A DNA stretch of 18,421 nt, from contig NZ_JOEM01000040.1 in the NCBI RefSeq assembly GCF_000718135.1, positions 1 to 18,421 of the forward strand. The letters are read 5' to 3'. The translations under genes and the position numbers were made by a program. Below, in pieces: positions 6,788-14,917 of the stretch (position 1 is its first letter; every line of letters begins with the position of its first letter). The notes beneath the pieces are model-generated. The model was not told the origin of the DNA. It worked only from the letters and a program-made list of their open reading frames with translations, and did no database searches. The stretch is from Streptomyces cyaneofuscatus. Lineage in GTDB: Bacteria; Actinomycetota; Actinomycetes; Streptomycetales; Streptomycetaceae.

Positions 6788-9700
6788 TCAGCGGCGGCCG
6801 TCGTGGAGCCGCCCGGCGCGCTCGCGCCCGCGGCGCATGTCGGCCCGGATGAGCCGGCTCACGGGGTCGAAGAGACGGCGGGCCAGCTCCTCGATCTCGG
6901 CCCCTGAGATGCGGCTCGCGGCGCTCGTCGCGTTCTCCGCCGGCGTCTCGGAGGTGGGGGCGTAACCGGAGGTGTCGTCGGCCGCGCGCTGAACGGGCCT
7001 GGGTGCCCCGGCCTGTGTGCTCCTCTGCACGCTCTTCTGTGTGCCCTTTTGCGTGCCCTTCGGCGGGACTGCCGTGACCGGGACGCCGGTGATGCCGGCC
7101 TGGGCGGCGGCGCGTTGCAGCACCTGGGCCTGTGTCGGGGGCCGTCCGGGGGTGGCGCTGCCGTCGGCGCCGGTGCCGCTCGGTCCGGAGGCCGATGGGT
7201 GCGGGCGCGGTGGGACCCGTACGGAGAGGGCCGGAGGGCCGGCCAGGGGGGCGTCGCCGCCGGGCGCCGGGCCTGCGGGCGGGGGGCCTGCGGGGTCGGG
7301 GACGACCGGGAGCGGCATGCGCTGGACGGGTACGACGGTGGCTCCGGGCGCGGCTGCCACGGGGGGATGGGGGCGGACGACCGGGACCGCGCGGGCGGGC
7401 GGGGCGGACTGCGGGGTGGGGGTGCTGTGCCTGCTATGAGTGCTGTGCCGGGAAGGGGCTGATCCTGACGGTGCCGGCGACGGTGATGACGACGGTGACT
7501 GCGGCGTCGATGCCGACCGTTGCGGTGCCTGCCCTGCTGCCCGGGTTCGGGGGCGGGGCGTCGACGGGGTGGTGCCCGCCGTATCCCGTACCGAACGGCG
7601 CTGTACGAGCCGCTGGAGCGCGCCACCGATGGCGGACCCGCTCTTGGACCCGCTCTTGGCCGGGGCGGTGGTGGCTGGTGGTCCGCTGCCTTCATCGGTG
7701 GTGGTGCGTTCGCTGGTGGTGGTGCGTCGGGGCGCGGGGGCCGCGTGCAGGGGGGCCGCGTGTACGGCGCGCTGGACGGTGGCGCCGGGCATCGGGCCTG
7801 CCGCCGCCGGGGCCGTCGTCGGCGCCGGAACCGCTGCCGCCGTCGTCGGAGCCGCGCCGGGGGTACGGGTGCTGGGCGCGCTGCGCCGGGGCGTCGCACC
7901 CGCTGACGTCCGGCGCCCCCCGGTCTGCGGGTCGCCGGGCCGCGTGCCGCCGGTTCGCACGTTCGCGGGCTGTGCGCCGCCGGTCCCTGGTGCACCGGGC
8001 GCCGACGCACCCGACCCGGCCGTCCCACGCCCGGGCTGGGGCTGCTGTACGTCGCGGCGCCAGGTGGCTGCCACGACCGGGCGGGCCGGGCTGCCGCCCG
8101 CTGTTGTCGTCGGGGCGGCCGAGAACCCTTCGGCCGCACCGGTGCTCACCTTCAGGTCCCGGCCCGAGAGCAGGGTGCGCGAACGCTGGACGGTGGGCGT
8201 CAGTGCGGCGGTACCGGCGGAGGGTGTGGCGAGGGCCTGTCCGCCCTCCCGCCTCGGGCCGATGTTCCGGATACGGACCGGGGCCGGGGGAGTGGCCGGG
8301 GAAGCGGAGGCTCCGGGCGCGGGCGTCGCTGTGCCCGACCCTGTACTCGTCACCGTGCCCGACAGCGTACGCGGGTGGACACGCTCGCCGTCCACCGCGC
8401 GCTGTACGGGCGCGGCGGCGGAACGCACCGGCATCGCGGACGGCGTGCTCGGTGAGGTCGTTGAGGCCGGCGCTGGAGTGGCCTGCGGAGGCGTGGACTG
8501 CGGTGCCGGTGCACCCGAAGGGCTCGGCTGCGTACGACGACGGTCTCCGAGGAGCGGCGCGTCACGCTGGACCCGGGCGGTCGACGGGAGGGAGGCGAGG
8601 GGCGTGCCGATCCCGCCTCGCGTACGGCCACGGGGGCCGGGTGCGTCGGCGGGCTGCGCGGGGGTGGGGGCGCTGGGGCGTTGTGGCGTACGCGAGGTGC
8701 TGGTCGGTGCCTGCCCCGGCGGGGGTGTCGCTGCCGGTGAGGACGGTGCGGCGGTCGCCGGTGCCTCCGACGTCTGACGCTGGAGTACCGGCATGGTCGC
8801 CGCCTCTTGCCCTGCCGGGGCAGTCGGCGCGGCCTGCCCTTGCCCTGCCGGGCCGACGGGGATGGCTCCTGAGGGCAGTTCCCGCAGGGGCTTGCCAAGA
8901 GGAGGGCGTACGGCCTCGGGCGCGGGAGCCGGTGCTCGGCCGGGACTCTCCTGCCGCGCGGGGGCGGCCGACTGCTGCGGCTGCGGCTGAGCCACGGTGC
9001 TCCGCTGCACGGTGCCGGGAGCGGCGGGAGCGGCGGGGGTGGAAGGAGTTGCCGGGGTGACGACGGGGGCAGCGGGCGGCAGCCCGGTGATCTGCCGCAG
9101 CCGCATCGCCGGACGCCGGGCCACGATCAGGGGAGGCGCGGTCCGCCGAGGACGTACGGCGGCGGGACGCGCACGCTCAACAGCCGGAACCGAAGCCGGT
9201 GGAGCGGCTGCGCCTGAGGCAGCGGCGACGGCGTCCGAAGAGGCCGGAGCCGCACCGGCCTTCGCGGTCCGCTGCACAGGCGGCATGGCCGCCGCACCCG
9301 CACCCGCGCCCGCGCCCCCAGCAGAGGAAGCGCCCGGGCGTGAGCCAGGCGCGGCCCCCGCTCCCGTACCCCGTCGCTGGACCGGGGCACTCCGCCCCGG
9401 CTTCCGGCCACCCGCGCGCCCCGCCGCCGCAGACGCAGACGGCAGATCCGCCGCAGCCGGACCGGCCTCCGCCTCGCCCTCCGCCTGCGGCCGGGCCGCC
9501 CGCAGCAGCAGCGGTCCCCCGGGCGAGGTGGAATGCGCGGAGCCCGGGCGGGTCACGCCATGGATGAGGCCCACCGGGGCGGACGGCAGGACGGCGTGGC
9601 CCAGCTCGCCGCCGAGGGACGGGTTCTGCCAGGAGGCGAGCTGGGACCGGAACCGCAGCCCGTCGCTCACCCCGATCGAGGACCGGGCAACGGTCACCGC

Positions 9701-9895
9701 GGGCGGCGCGACCCGACGCCACCCCCCGTCCCAGTCGGAGCCGCCGGAAGCGGAAGCCCCGGCACCGGGCGCCCCCGTACCGACGCCCTCGCCCCCGGCA
9801 CCGGCCGAAGCGTCAGCCCCGACACCGGCAACCGCATCGGCGACACCGCCCCCCTGCCCGTCCGTCCGGCGGCGCAGCCAGTCCCCGAGCCCCAC
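6788..9895 (-). CDS. 1035-residue Pro/Ala-rich disordered protein with VQR motifs in the tape-measure slot
   Basis: No enzymatic domain is recognised. The protein has three parts. The N-terminal block (about 54-117) is Trp-containing and ordered-looking: SDWDGGWRRVAPPAVTVARS, then a SQLASWQNPSLGGELGHAV stretch. Residues about 118-990 are low-complexity Pro/Ala/Thr/Ser/Gly sequence with hydrophobic islets and eleven VQR tripeptides (first at 172-174, last at 968-970), usually as PVQR or TVQR. The C-terminal ~41 residues form an amphipathic Arg-rich helix (EIEELARRLFDPVSRLIRAD then MRRGRERAGRLHDGRR). GTG start four bases after the DUF6760-like stop. It follows chaperone-like genes and precedes hub genes, the position of the tape measure in contractile phages, but its composition is not that of a helical tape measure. 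Alternatives: lumen cargo, assembly scaffold or membrane/particle tether. The reading frame is real (no stops for 3.1 kb, operon continuity), the function is not known. Confidence 0.85.
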   Translation of the reverse strand: MGLGDWLRRRTDGQGGGVADAVAGVGADASAGAGGEGVGTGAPGAGASASGGSDWDGGWRRVAPPAVTVARSSIGVSDGLRFRSQLASWQNPSLGGELGHAVLPSAPVGLIHGVTRPGSAHSTSPGGPLLLRAARPQAEGEAEAGPAAADLPSASAAAGRAGGRKPGRSAPVQRRGTGAGAAPGSRPGASSAGGAGAGAGAAAMPPVQRTAKAGAAPASSDAVAAASGAAAPPASVPAVERARPAAVRPRRTAPPLIVARRPAMRLRQITGLPPAAPVVTPATPSTPAAPAAPGTVQRSTVAQPQPQQSAAPARQESPGRAPAPAPEAVRPPLGKPLRELPSGAIPVGPAGQGQAAPTAPAGQEAATMPVLQRQTSEAPATAAPSSPAATPPPGQAPTSTSRTPQRPSAPTPAQPADAPGPRGRTRGGIGTPLASLPSTARVQRDAPLLGDRRRTQPSPSGAPAPQSTPPQATPAPASTTSPSTPSAMPVRSAAAPVQRAVDGERVHPRTLSGTVTSTGSGTATPAPGASASPATPPAPVRIRNIGPRREGGQALATPSAGTAALTPTVQRSRTLLSGRDLKVSTGAAEGFSAAPTTTAGGSPARPVVAATWRRDVQQPQPGRGTAGSGASAPGAPGTGGAQPANVRTGGTRPGDPQTGGRRTSAGATPRRSAPSTRTPGAAPTTAAAVPAPTTAPAAAGPMPGATVQRAVHAAPLHAAPAPRRTTTSERTTTDEGSGPPATTAPAKSGSKSGSAIGGALQRLVQRRSVRDTAGTTPSTPRPRTRAAGQAPQRSASTPQSPSSSPSPAPSGSAPSRHSTHSRHSTPTPQSAPPARAVPVVRPHPPVAAAPGATVVPVQRMPLPVVPDPAGPPPAGPAPGGDAPLAGPPALSVRVPPRPHPSASGPSGTGADGSATPGRPPTQAQVLQRAAAQAGITGVPVTAVPPKGTQKGTQKSVQRSTQAGAPRPVQRAADDTSGYAPTSETPAENATSAASRISGAEIEELARRLFDPVSRLIRADMRRGRERAGRLHDGRR

Positions 9896-9899
9896 ACGA

Positions 9900-10058
9900 T
9901 CACCCGCCTTCGTTGACGCGGGTGTTGATCCGCGCTATCTCCCGCACCCACTGCTGACGTTCCGCGTGGGTGAGGTCGAGAATGTCCTCACGCTGCCAAT
10001 GGAAGTGGTAGGCGACGTACGCGATCTCCTCCCGCAACCGGGGAAGCGCGTACGTCAC
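9900..10058 (-). CDS. 52-residue DUF6760/GpE-like small tail protein
   Basis: Short gene starting at GTG 10058. It encodes (M)TYALPRLREEIAYVAYHFH followed by WQREDILDLTHAERQQWVRE and ending IARINTRVNEGG. The FHW...DIL-L...E...W pattern is that of the small conserved DUF6760 proteins of actinobacterial CIS clusters, and resembles phage GpE (the downstream part of the P2 tail assembly chaperone E+E'), which also has an FHW motif followed by a leucine-rich helix ending in WRE. The start overlaps the preceding stop as GTGA, putting it in the -1 frame of the preceding gene. GGGGGA just upstream can serve as a ribosome binding site. Probable role: tail assembly, together with the chaperone-like protein (inference from position and motif). 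Confidence 0.85.
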   Translation of the reverse strand: MTYALPRLREEIAYVAYHFHWQREDILDLTHAERQQWVREIARINTRVNEGG

Positions 10059-10564
10059 GATTCCCCCAGGCGCCCACCCGAGAGGTCCACCTCGAACGAG
10101 CCGTGGCAGAGCGGGCAGGTCACCGCGGCGTGCGTGTGGCCCTCGCTGTTGATCCGGCGGTAGAAGTCCTGGAGGAACGCCACATCCGTGGCGTACATCC
10201 GCTCCACGATCCCGGCGTGCACATCGGTGACCGTGCCGAGCTGAGTGATGACCTGGCTCAGCAGCACCACGGACAGGTACGCCGGGTTCTCCTTCACTCG
10301 CAGGTCGATCTGCGGGCGCAGCTCGTCCCGGGCCGTCGCGAGCCGCATGGTGCCGTGCCGGTGCAGCTGGCCCTCGTCGTCGACGTACCCGCGCGGCAGC
10401 TCGAACGCGAACTCCGTCTGGAGCGTGTCGCGTTCGCGGGAGCGGTCGCGGGACGGGGCCGCCGCCGCAGGGGCGGCGGCCTCCTCGCGCGGGGCGGGCG
10501 CGGCGGCGAGAGTGTCCAGGACCTCTTCGAGGCCGGCGCCCGGCGAAACGGTCCGGCGCCTCAT
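10055..10564 (-). CDS. Tail assembly chaperone-like protein with C-terminal CxxC
   Basis: A 169-residue protein starting at the ATG that overlaps the tube gene stop (ATGA); the longer open frame is a shadow. Residues 1-45 are Ala/Pro-rich and probably disordered. Residues about 48-138 look like a phage tail assembly chaperone domain: TEFAFELPRGYVDDEGQLHR, then MRLATARDEL (the usual LR-T-RD motif) and helices covering PAYLSVVLLSQVITQLG and IVERMYATDVAFLQDFYRRI. The C-terminus carries His143, His145, Cys150 and Cys153 (CPLCHGSFEVD), a likely small zinc site. In Mu/P2-like phages such a gene sits between the tube and the tape measure, exactly as here. The chaperone assignment is inference from pattern and synteny; the CIS-cluster membership is secure. 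Confidence 0.82.
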   Translation of the reverse strand: MRRRTVSPGAGLEEVLDTLAAAPAPREEAAAPAAAAPSRDRSRERDTLQTEFAFELPRGYVDDEGQLHRHGTMRLATARDELRPQIDLRVKENPAYLSVVLLSQVITQLGTVTDVHAGIVERMYATDVAFLQDFYRRINSEGHTHAAVTCPLCHGSFEVDLSGGRLGES

Positions 10565-11001
10565 TCGACCACGATCTCCTCGAAGGTGATGGTCACCGTC
10601 TCGGTCGCGGCGCTGGACTCGCCGGCCTTGAGCGACGGGCCCTCCCATTTGGAGGCCCAGCCCTGCATCAGCTGGATGCGCCGGACGGTCTCACCGGTCG
10701 AGTCCTTGATCTCGATCGTGAGGTTCTGGCGCGCGGTGTCGACGGCTCCGTTGTTGAGCGTCTCCTTGATCCAGGTGGTGAACTCGCTGCTCTTGTCGAG
10801 CCCGCGGGTGATCGTCACCTCGCCCGCCTGGCGCGCGCCCGGCTGCTTGCGGATGATCTGCTTGCCCTCGGCGGTCACCTGACGGACCTCGACGACTTCC
10901 TCCTCGACGGTCATGCCGCTGATCTCCTGGATGGACTCCACGAGATAGCCGCCGAGCTGCACGCCGAAGACGTGGGTGGAAAGAGCGTCGCCCTCTGCCA
11001 T
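10561..11001 (-). CDS. cis1: Phage tail tube protein (Afp1/Cis1-like)
   Basis: A 146-residue gp19-family tube protein: MAEGDALSTHVFGVQLGGYL, the VESIQEISGMTVEEEVVEVR strand, a KQPGARQAGEVTITRGLDKS segment (KxPG motif), FTTWIKETLN, and the C-terminal TETVTITFEEIVVE strand. Hexameric rings of this protein form the inner tube expelled when the sheath contracts. It lies directly after the sheath (65-bp gap) and is preceded by AGGTGA about ten bases from the ATG, so it is probably the bulk tube subunit. Paralogous to the protein at 6252-6677. The stop overlaps the next start as ATGA. Confidence 0.95.
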   Translation of the reverse strand: MAEGDALSTHVFGVQLGGYLVESIQEISGMTVEEEVVEVRQVTAEGKQIIRKQPGARQAGEVTITRGLDKSSEFTTWIKETLNNGAVDTARQNLTIEIKDSTGETVRRIQLMQGWASKWEGPSLKAGESSAATETVTITFEEIVVE

Positions 11002-11066
11002 GACTGTGTGTCACCTGTTCCGCTAGTGAAGATGAGAGATGAAGGGGGTGAGGAGGACCGCGAAGG

Positions 11067-12614
<1,548 letters not shown>

Positions 12615-12864
12615 GCTCGCTCCTTCGGGGTGGTCACTCGTTCACCGATCAGTCTTGCCCGGTGGCGGTGGCCGGGAGTAGGCCTCAAAGTCCTGGGCGC
12701 GGGGCAGTGACTCTGCCTTCCCGGGCACCCGTACGACGGTGAATGCTGCCCTTGGCGGACCGGCCGCGCCGCTCGCGCATTCGCGGCGGCCGGCGTATTC
12801 GGGAGGCCTGAGATGAAGCGGAGGAGAACAGCGGGTCACGGAACTGTTTCCCCTCCGGCCGCCG

Positions 12865-12896
12865 TTCCGGGGATTCGCCGGAATTAGGGGTTCCGG
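12865..12896. promoter_or_regulatory. Regularly spaced TTCCGG / CCGGAA / TTCCGG array
   Basis: TTCCGG at 12865-12870, its inverted copy CCGGAA at 12878-12883 and TTCCGG again at 12891-12896, each offset by exactly 13 bases. It lies about 250 bp upstream of the sheath start codon. The even spacing suggests an operator for a dimeric regulator, or alternative hairpins in the leader. No regulator is assigned. Confidence 0.3.
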
Positions 12897-13052
12897 TTCC
12901 CTGTGGCGATGTGTTCGGTATCTCTTTTTCTCGATGAACGTCACATGGCGAAAAACCGTACGGGGTCCACCGGCAATCGTGGCGGGCTGACGGGATTCGG
13001 CCAGAATGCGCCGAGAAGGTGTGGTCGGCCGACCGGGTTGCGCCGACGGAAA

Positions 13053-13083
13053 CGGGCGCCCGACCGTTCCGATCGGGCGCCCG
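13053..13083 (-). terminator. GC-rich hairpin, probable intrinsic terminator
   Basis: Perfect 11-bp stem, CGGGCGCCCGA pairing with TCGGGCGCCCG, with a 9-base loop (13064-13072). On the minus strand the stem is followed by GTTTCCGTC, a weak U-containing tail; actinobacterial terminators often lack a long U tract. It would stop transcripts coming from the membrane-protein gene (stop 250 bp upstream) or from a promoter near the 13190 operator-like site before they reach the sheath gene. It may also work as a leader attenuator. Confidence 0.6.
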
Positions 13084-13189
13084 GCGTCTCCCGCCGAACC
13101 GTCAGCAGCGGCTCTGATCAGGCTCGTTCGTGCTCCGGTCCGCCGCAACCGGATATTCTTCTCAGGTCGTCGGCGTCGCGGATGACCGA

Positions 13190-13205
13190 ATTGGTATAGA
13201 CCTCT
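13190..13205. promoter_or_regulatory. DasR-responsive-element-like / chitinase-type operator sequence
   Basis: The 16-mer ATTGGTATAGACCTCT matches the palindromic dre consensus of the GntR-family regulator DasR (A-S-TGGTCTAGACCA-S-T, S = G or C) at 13 of 16 positions, with the two half sites GGT and ACC intact. It also matches 10 of 12 bases of the direct-repeat element of Streptomyces chitinase promoters (TGGTCCAGACCT). It lies 128 bp beyond the membrane-protein stop codon and about 575 bp before the sheath start. Only the sequence match is seen; binding is not shown. Confidence 0.4.
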
Positions 13206-13332
13206 GACGGATTCGGGAGGATGAATCCGCCATCGCTCGGCACGCCGGGTTTCCTCCGGGGCCGGGTATCTGCTGTTGTCGTCACCCATAGGGGGAGCGT
13301 GGCGTCCCGGCGCCGCCGTATCCGCTGTTGTT

Positions 13333-14715
13333 CTACCGTGCGAGATCGCTCAGTACACCGCTGACGTTAATCACCTGATGGCAGCCAGAAGCCTGTGTTC
13401 CGGTCGCCGGAGTGCCGGGCTTGGCACAGGTGACGGCAGCGGTGACTGTGGCGTTCTCCGGAACCTGAATGGGGGTGACCCAGTGATAGTCCTGATTGCG
13501 GAAGGTTTCCAGCGCGATGGTGGTGATCTTCCGCTCTCCGAAGGAGATGGTCAGCACTCCCTCGTCGCCCTGGAAGTTCGCCACCACGATGTCCGTGATG
13601 CCGAAGACCTTGCCCGCGGGAACCTTGTACGTCCCCACGCCCTCGATCCCGGCGTTGGTCTCCACGTCGATCGTCGCGGAGCTCTGCTCGGTGCCCCCGC
13701 CGCCCGTGCCGCCCGGGCCGGTGCCTGCCCCCGGTCCCGTACCGGAGCCGCCGTTGCCCCCGGGCGTGCCCGGCGCGTCCGGCCCGGTGCCCTGGCCCTG
13801 GTTTCCGCCCGGGCTGTCCGGGCCGCCCGGCGTGGGCGAACCCTGCTGCTGTCCGCCGCGGGCGGCCTCCTCCTGCGCGGCCTCGGTCGCCGCCTGCTTC
13901 GCGGTGCTCTTCACCGCCGGCCGCACCAGTGCGAACCAGGCGAGCAGCAGTGCCAGCAGCGCGGCCAGCACGATCAGCAGCCACTTGGGCAGCACGGGAA
14001 GCTGGAGGAACTCGCCGGGCACCGGCTCCGGACGTACGGTCTCCGGCTGCGCGGGCTCCGGGCGTACCGGCTTCTTGTCCCCGGCCTCCGCCTCGACCGT
14101 GTCGACGGGCACCTCGGCCTCGGCGGCCTCCACCTCGAACGGCCAGCTGACCGGCTCGCCGAACCAGATCAGCTTGGCCGCGCGGACCTTGAGCCGTATC
14201 TCGGCCGACTCGCCCGGCTCCAGCCGCTTCTGACCCGGCGTGAAGCCCAGCCGCAGCTCCTCCCCGGCCTGCTTGCCGGTGAAGGCGACATCGACCGGGG
14301 TGTTGCCCTTGTTCTGCACGGCGGTACGGAAACGGGCGCCCAGCCAGCCCCGGCGGCGGCGCGGCTCCAGCTCGGTGCGCAGCTCGTGGAACGGCTCGAC
14401 GGTGACCGTGCCCTCGGGCACCACCACCGACTCCGGGTGCTCCGCGGGCAGTACGCGGACGGCCAGCGGGGTCTCGCCCGCCTTGACCTCGTGGGAGCGG
14501 GGAGGGGTGAAGGTGAGGGTCACCGTCTCGGAGGTGCCCGGGTAGAGCGACACGCGGGCCGGCTCGACGGTGCTCCACGCGGCGCAGTCGCCGACGACTT
14601 CGAGCGTGTAGGCCTCGACGATGTCACCGTCGTTGCGCACGGTCAGGGTCGTCGTCGCGGTACCGCCGGGCGACACCGTCACCGTGGGCATTTCGAGTTC
14701 GGCAGATGTGGTCAC
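13333..14715 (-). CDS. Single-pass membrane protein with Ig-like repeats; candidate CisA-type CIS membrane adaptor
   Basis: 460 residues from GTG 14715 (VTTSAELEMPTVTVSPGGTA). Residues about 8-108 and 108-205 look like two Ig-like/NEW3-like beta domains (TLTVRNDGDIVEAYTLEVVG; FRTAVQNKGNTPVDVAF). An acidic/Pro linker (200-240) precedes one membrane helix, LLIVLAALLALLLAWFALV (about 246-264). A Gly/Pro/Ser-rich linker (285-342) leads to a C-terminal beta domain with Cys430 and Cys445. No signal peptide is seen, so the Ig part should be cytoplasmic and the C-terminal part outside, where the two Cys could form a disulfide. Related proteins in Streptomyces CIS clusters are often labelled hydrolytic protein, and a conserved membrane protein, CisA, was reported to bring Streptomyces CIS to the membrane; this is the best candidate here, but I assign it by topology and context. 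The start is uncertain (ATG 14691 is the alternative). Confidence 0.78.
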   Translation of the reverse strand: MTTSAELEMPTVTVSPGGTATTTLTVRNDGDIVEAYTLEVVGDCAAWSTVEPARVSLYPGTSETVTLTFTPPRSHEVKAGETPLAVRVLPAEHPESVVVPEGTVTVEPFHELRTELEPRRRRGWLGARFRTAVQNKGNTPVDVAFTGKQAGEELRLGFTPGQKRLEPGESAEIRLKVRAAKLIWFGEPVSWPFEVEAAEAEVPVDTVEAEAGDKKPVRPEPAQPETVRPEPVPGEFLQLPVLPKWLLIVLAALLALLLAWFALVRPAVKSTAKQAATEAAQEEAARGGQQQGSPTPGGPDSPGGNQGQGTGPDAPGTPGGNGGSGTGPGAGTGPGGTGGGGTEQSSATIDVETNAGIEGVGTYKVPAGKVFGITDIVVANFQGDEGVLTISFGERKITTIALETFRNQDYHWVTPIQVPENATVTAAVTCAKPGTPATGTQASGCHQVINVSGVLSDLAR

Positions 14716-14743
14716 CCTGCGACGGTAAGCCGCCCCGGCGGCT
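14716..14743 (-). promoter_or_regulatory. Possible leaderless promoter and hairpin directly before the membrane-protein gene
   Basis: On the minus strand TACCGT (plus-strand bases 14722-14727) fits the actinobacterial -10 pattern TANNNT and ends exactly six bases before the GTG start, the spacing expected of a leaderless transcript beginning at the start codon. Immediately upstream is a perfect 7-bp inverted repeat, AGCCGCC-GG-GGCGGCT (14728-14743), which sits in the spacer. No good -35 is seen and no normal ribosome binding site precedes the GTG. Confidence 0.3.
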
Positions 14744-14796
14744 GCGCAGCAGGGTCGCGAGGGCAACGAACGGGCAGGGCGGATGCCCCGAGAGCA

Positions 14797-14809
14797 CACC
14801 GGTCCGGTG
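14797..14809. promoter_or_regulatory. Palindrome CACCGG-T-CCGGTG in the divergent promoter region
   Basis: Perfect 6-bp arms around a single base, close to the midpoint of the 202-bp region between the divergent membrane-protein and LuxR genes. The position suits an operator acting on both promoters, perhaps for the adjacent LuxR-type protein. In DNA this GC-rich a short palindrome can arise by chance. Confidence 0.25.
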
Positions 14810-14917
14810 GTGCCGCGACCCCGCCCCGCGCCCGTGCCCCCTGCCGAAGACCGGTGCTGTGGGGAGCGGAGAGAAGGCATATCGGGCGGAAGTACCTGAG
14901 GAAGACGGCGCGGAACG

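Larger units (their letters stand above)
12615..13332. other. 718-bp gene-free region upstream of the sheath operon
   Basis: No frame here has coding character; the part at about 12840-13230 is noticeably less GC-rich than the genes around it, as expected of a promoter region. It contains a TTCCGG/CCGGAA triple array (12865-12896), a T-rich/A-rich stretch near 12920-12950, a strong hairpin (13053-13083), a small inverted repeat CGGCG/CGCCG (13082-13096), a DasR-like 16-mer (13190-13205) and a 7-bp inverted repeat CGGATTC/GAATCCG (13208-13229) that may help end the upstream membrane-protein transcript. The sheath promoter must lie here, unless the operon is read through from upstream, but I cannot fix a -10/-35 pair with confidence. 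Confidence 0.75.

Noticed and set aside
7132..9060. Plus-strand open frames opposite the disordered protein
   Set aside because: Low-complexity GC-rich sequence stays open in several frames. The minus-strand frame is chosen because it fits the operon spacing, has ordered end blocks and a plausible start.
11001..11013. BldD-box-like palindrome TGAC-ACACA-GTCA at the start of the first tube gene
   Set aside because: It matches the TNAC...GTNA pattern but overlaps the start codon and ribosome binding site inside an operon, where a transcriptional operator is unlikely. The central bases do not fully fit the consensus.
12642..13289. Minus-strand open frame of 215 codons in the sheath upstream region
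   Set aside because: No domain, irregular codon use, and it runs straight through the strong hairpin at 13053-13083; the region is better read as non-coding.
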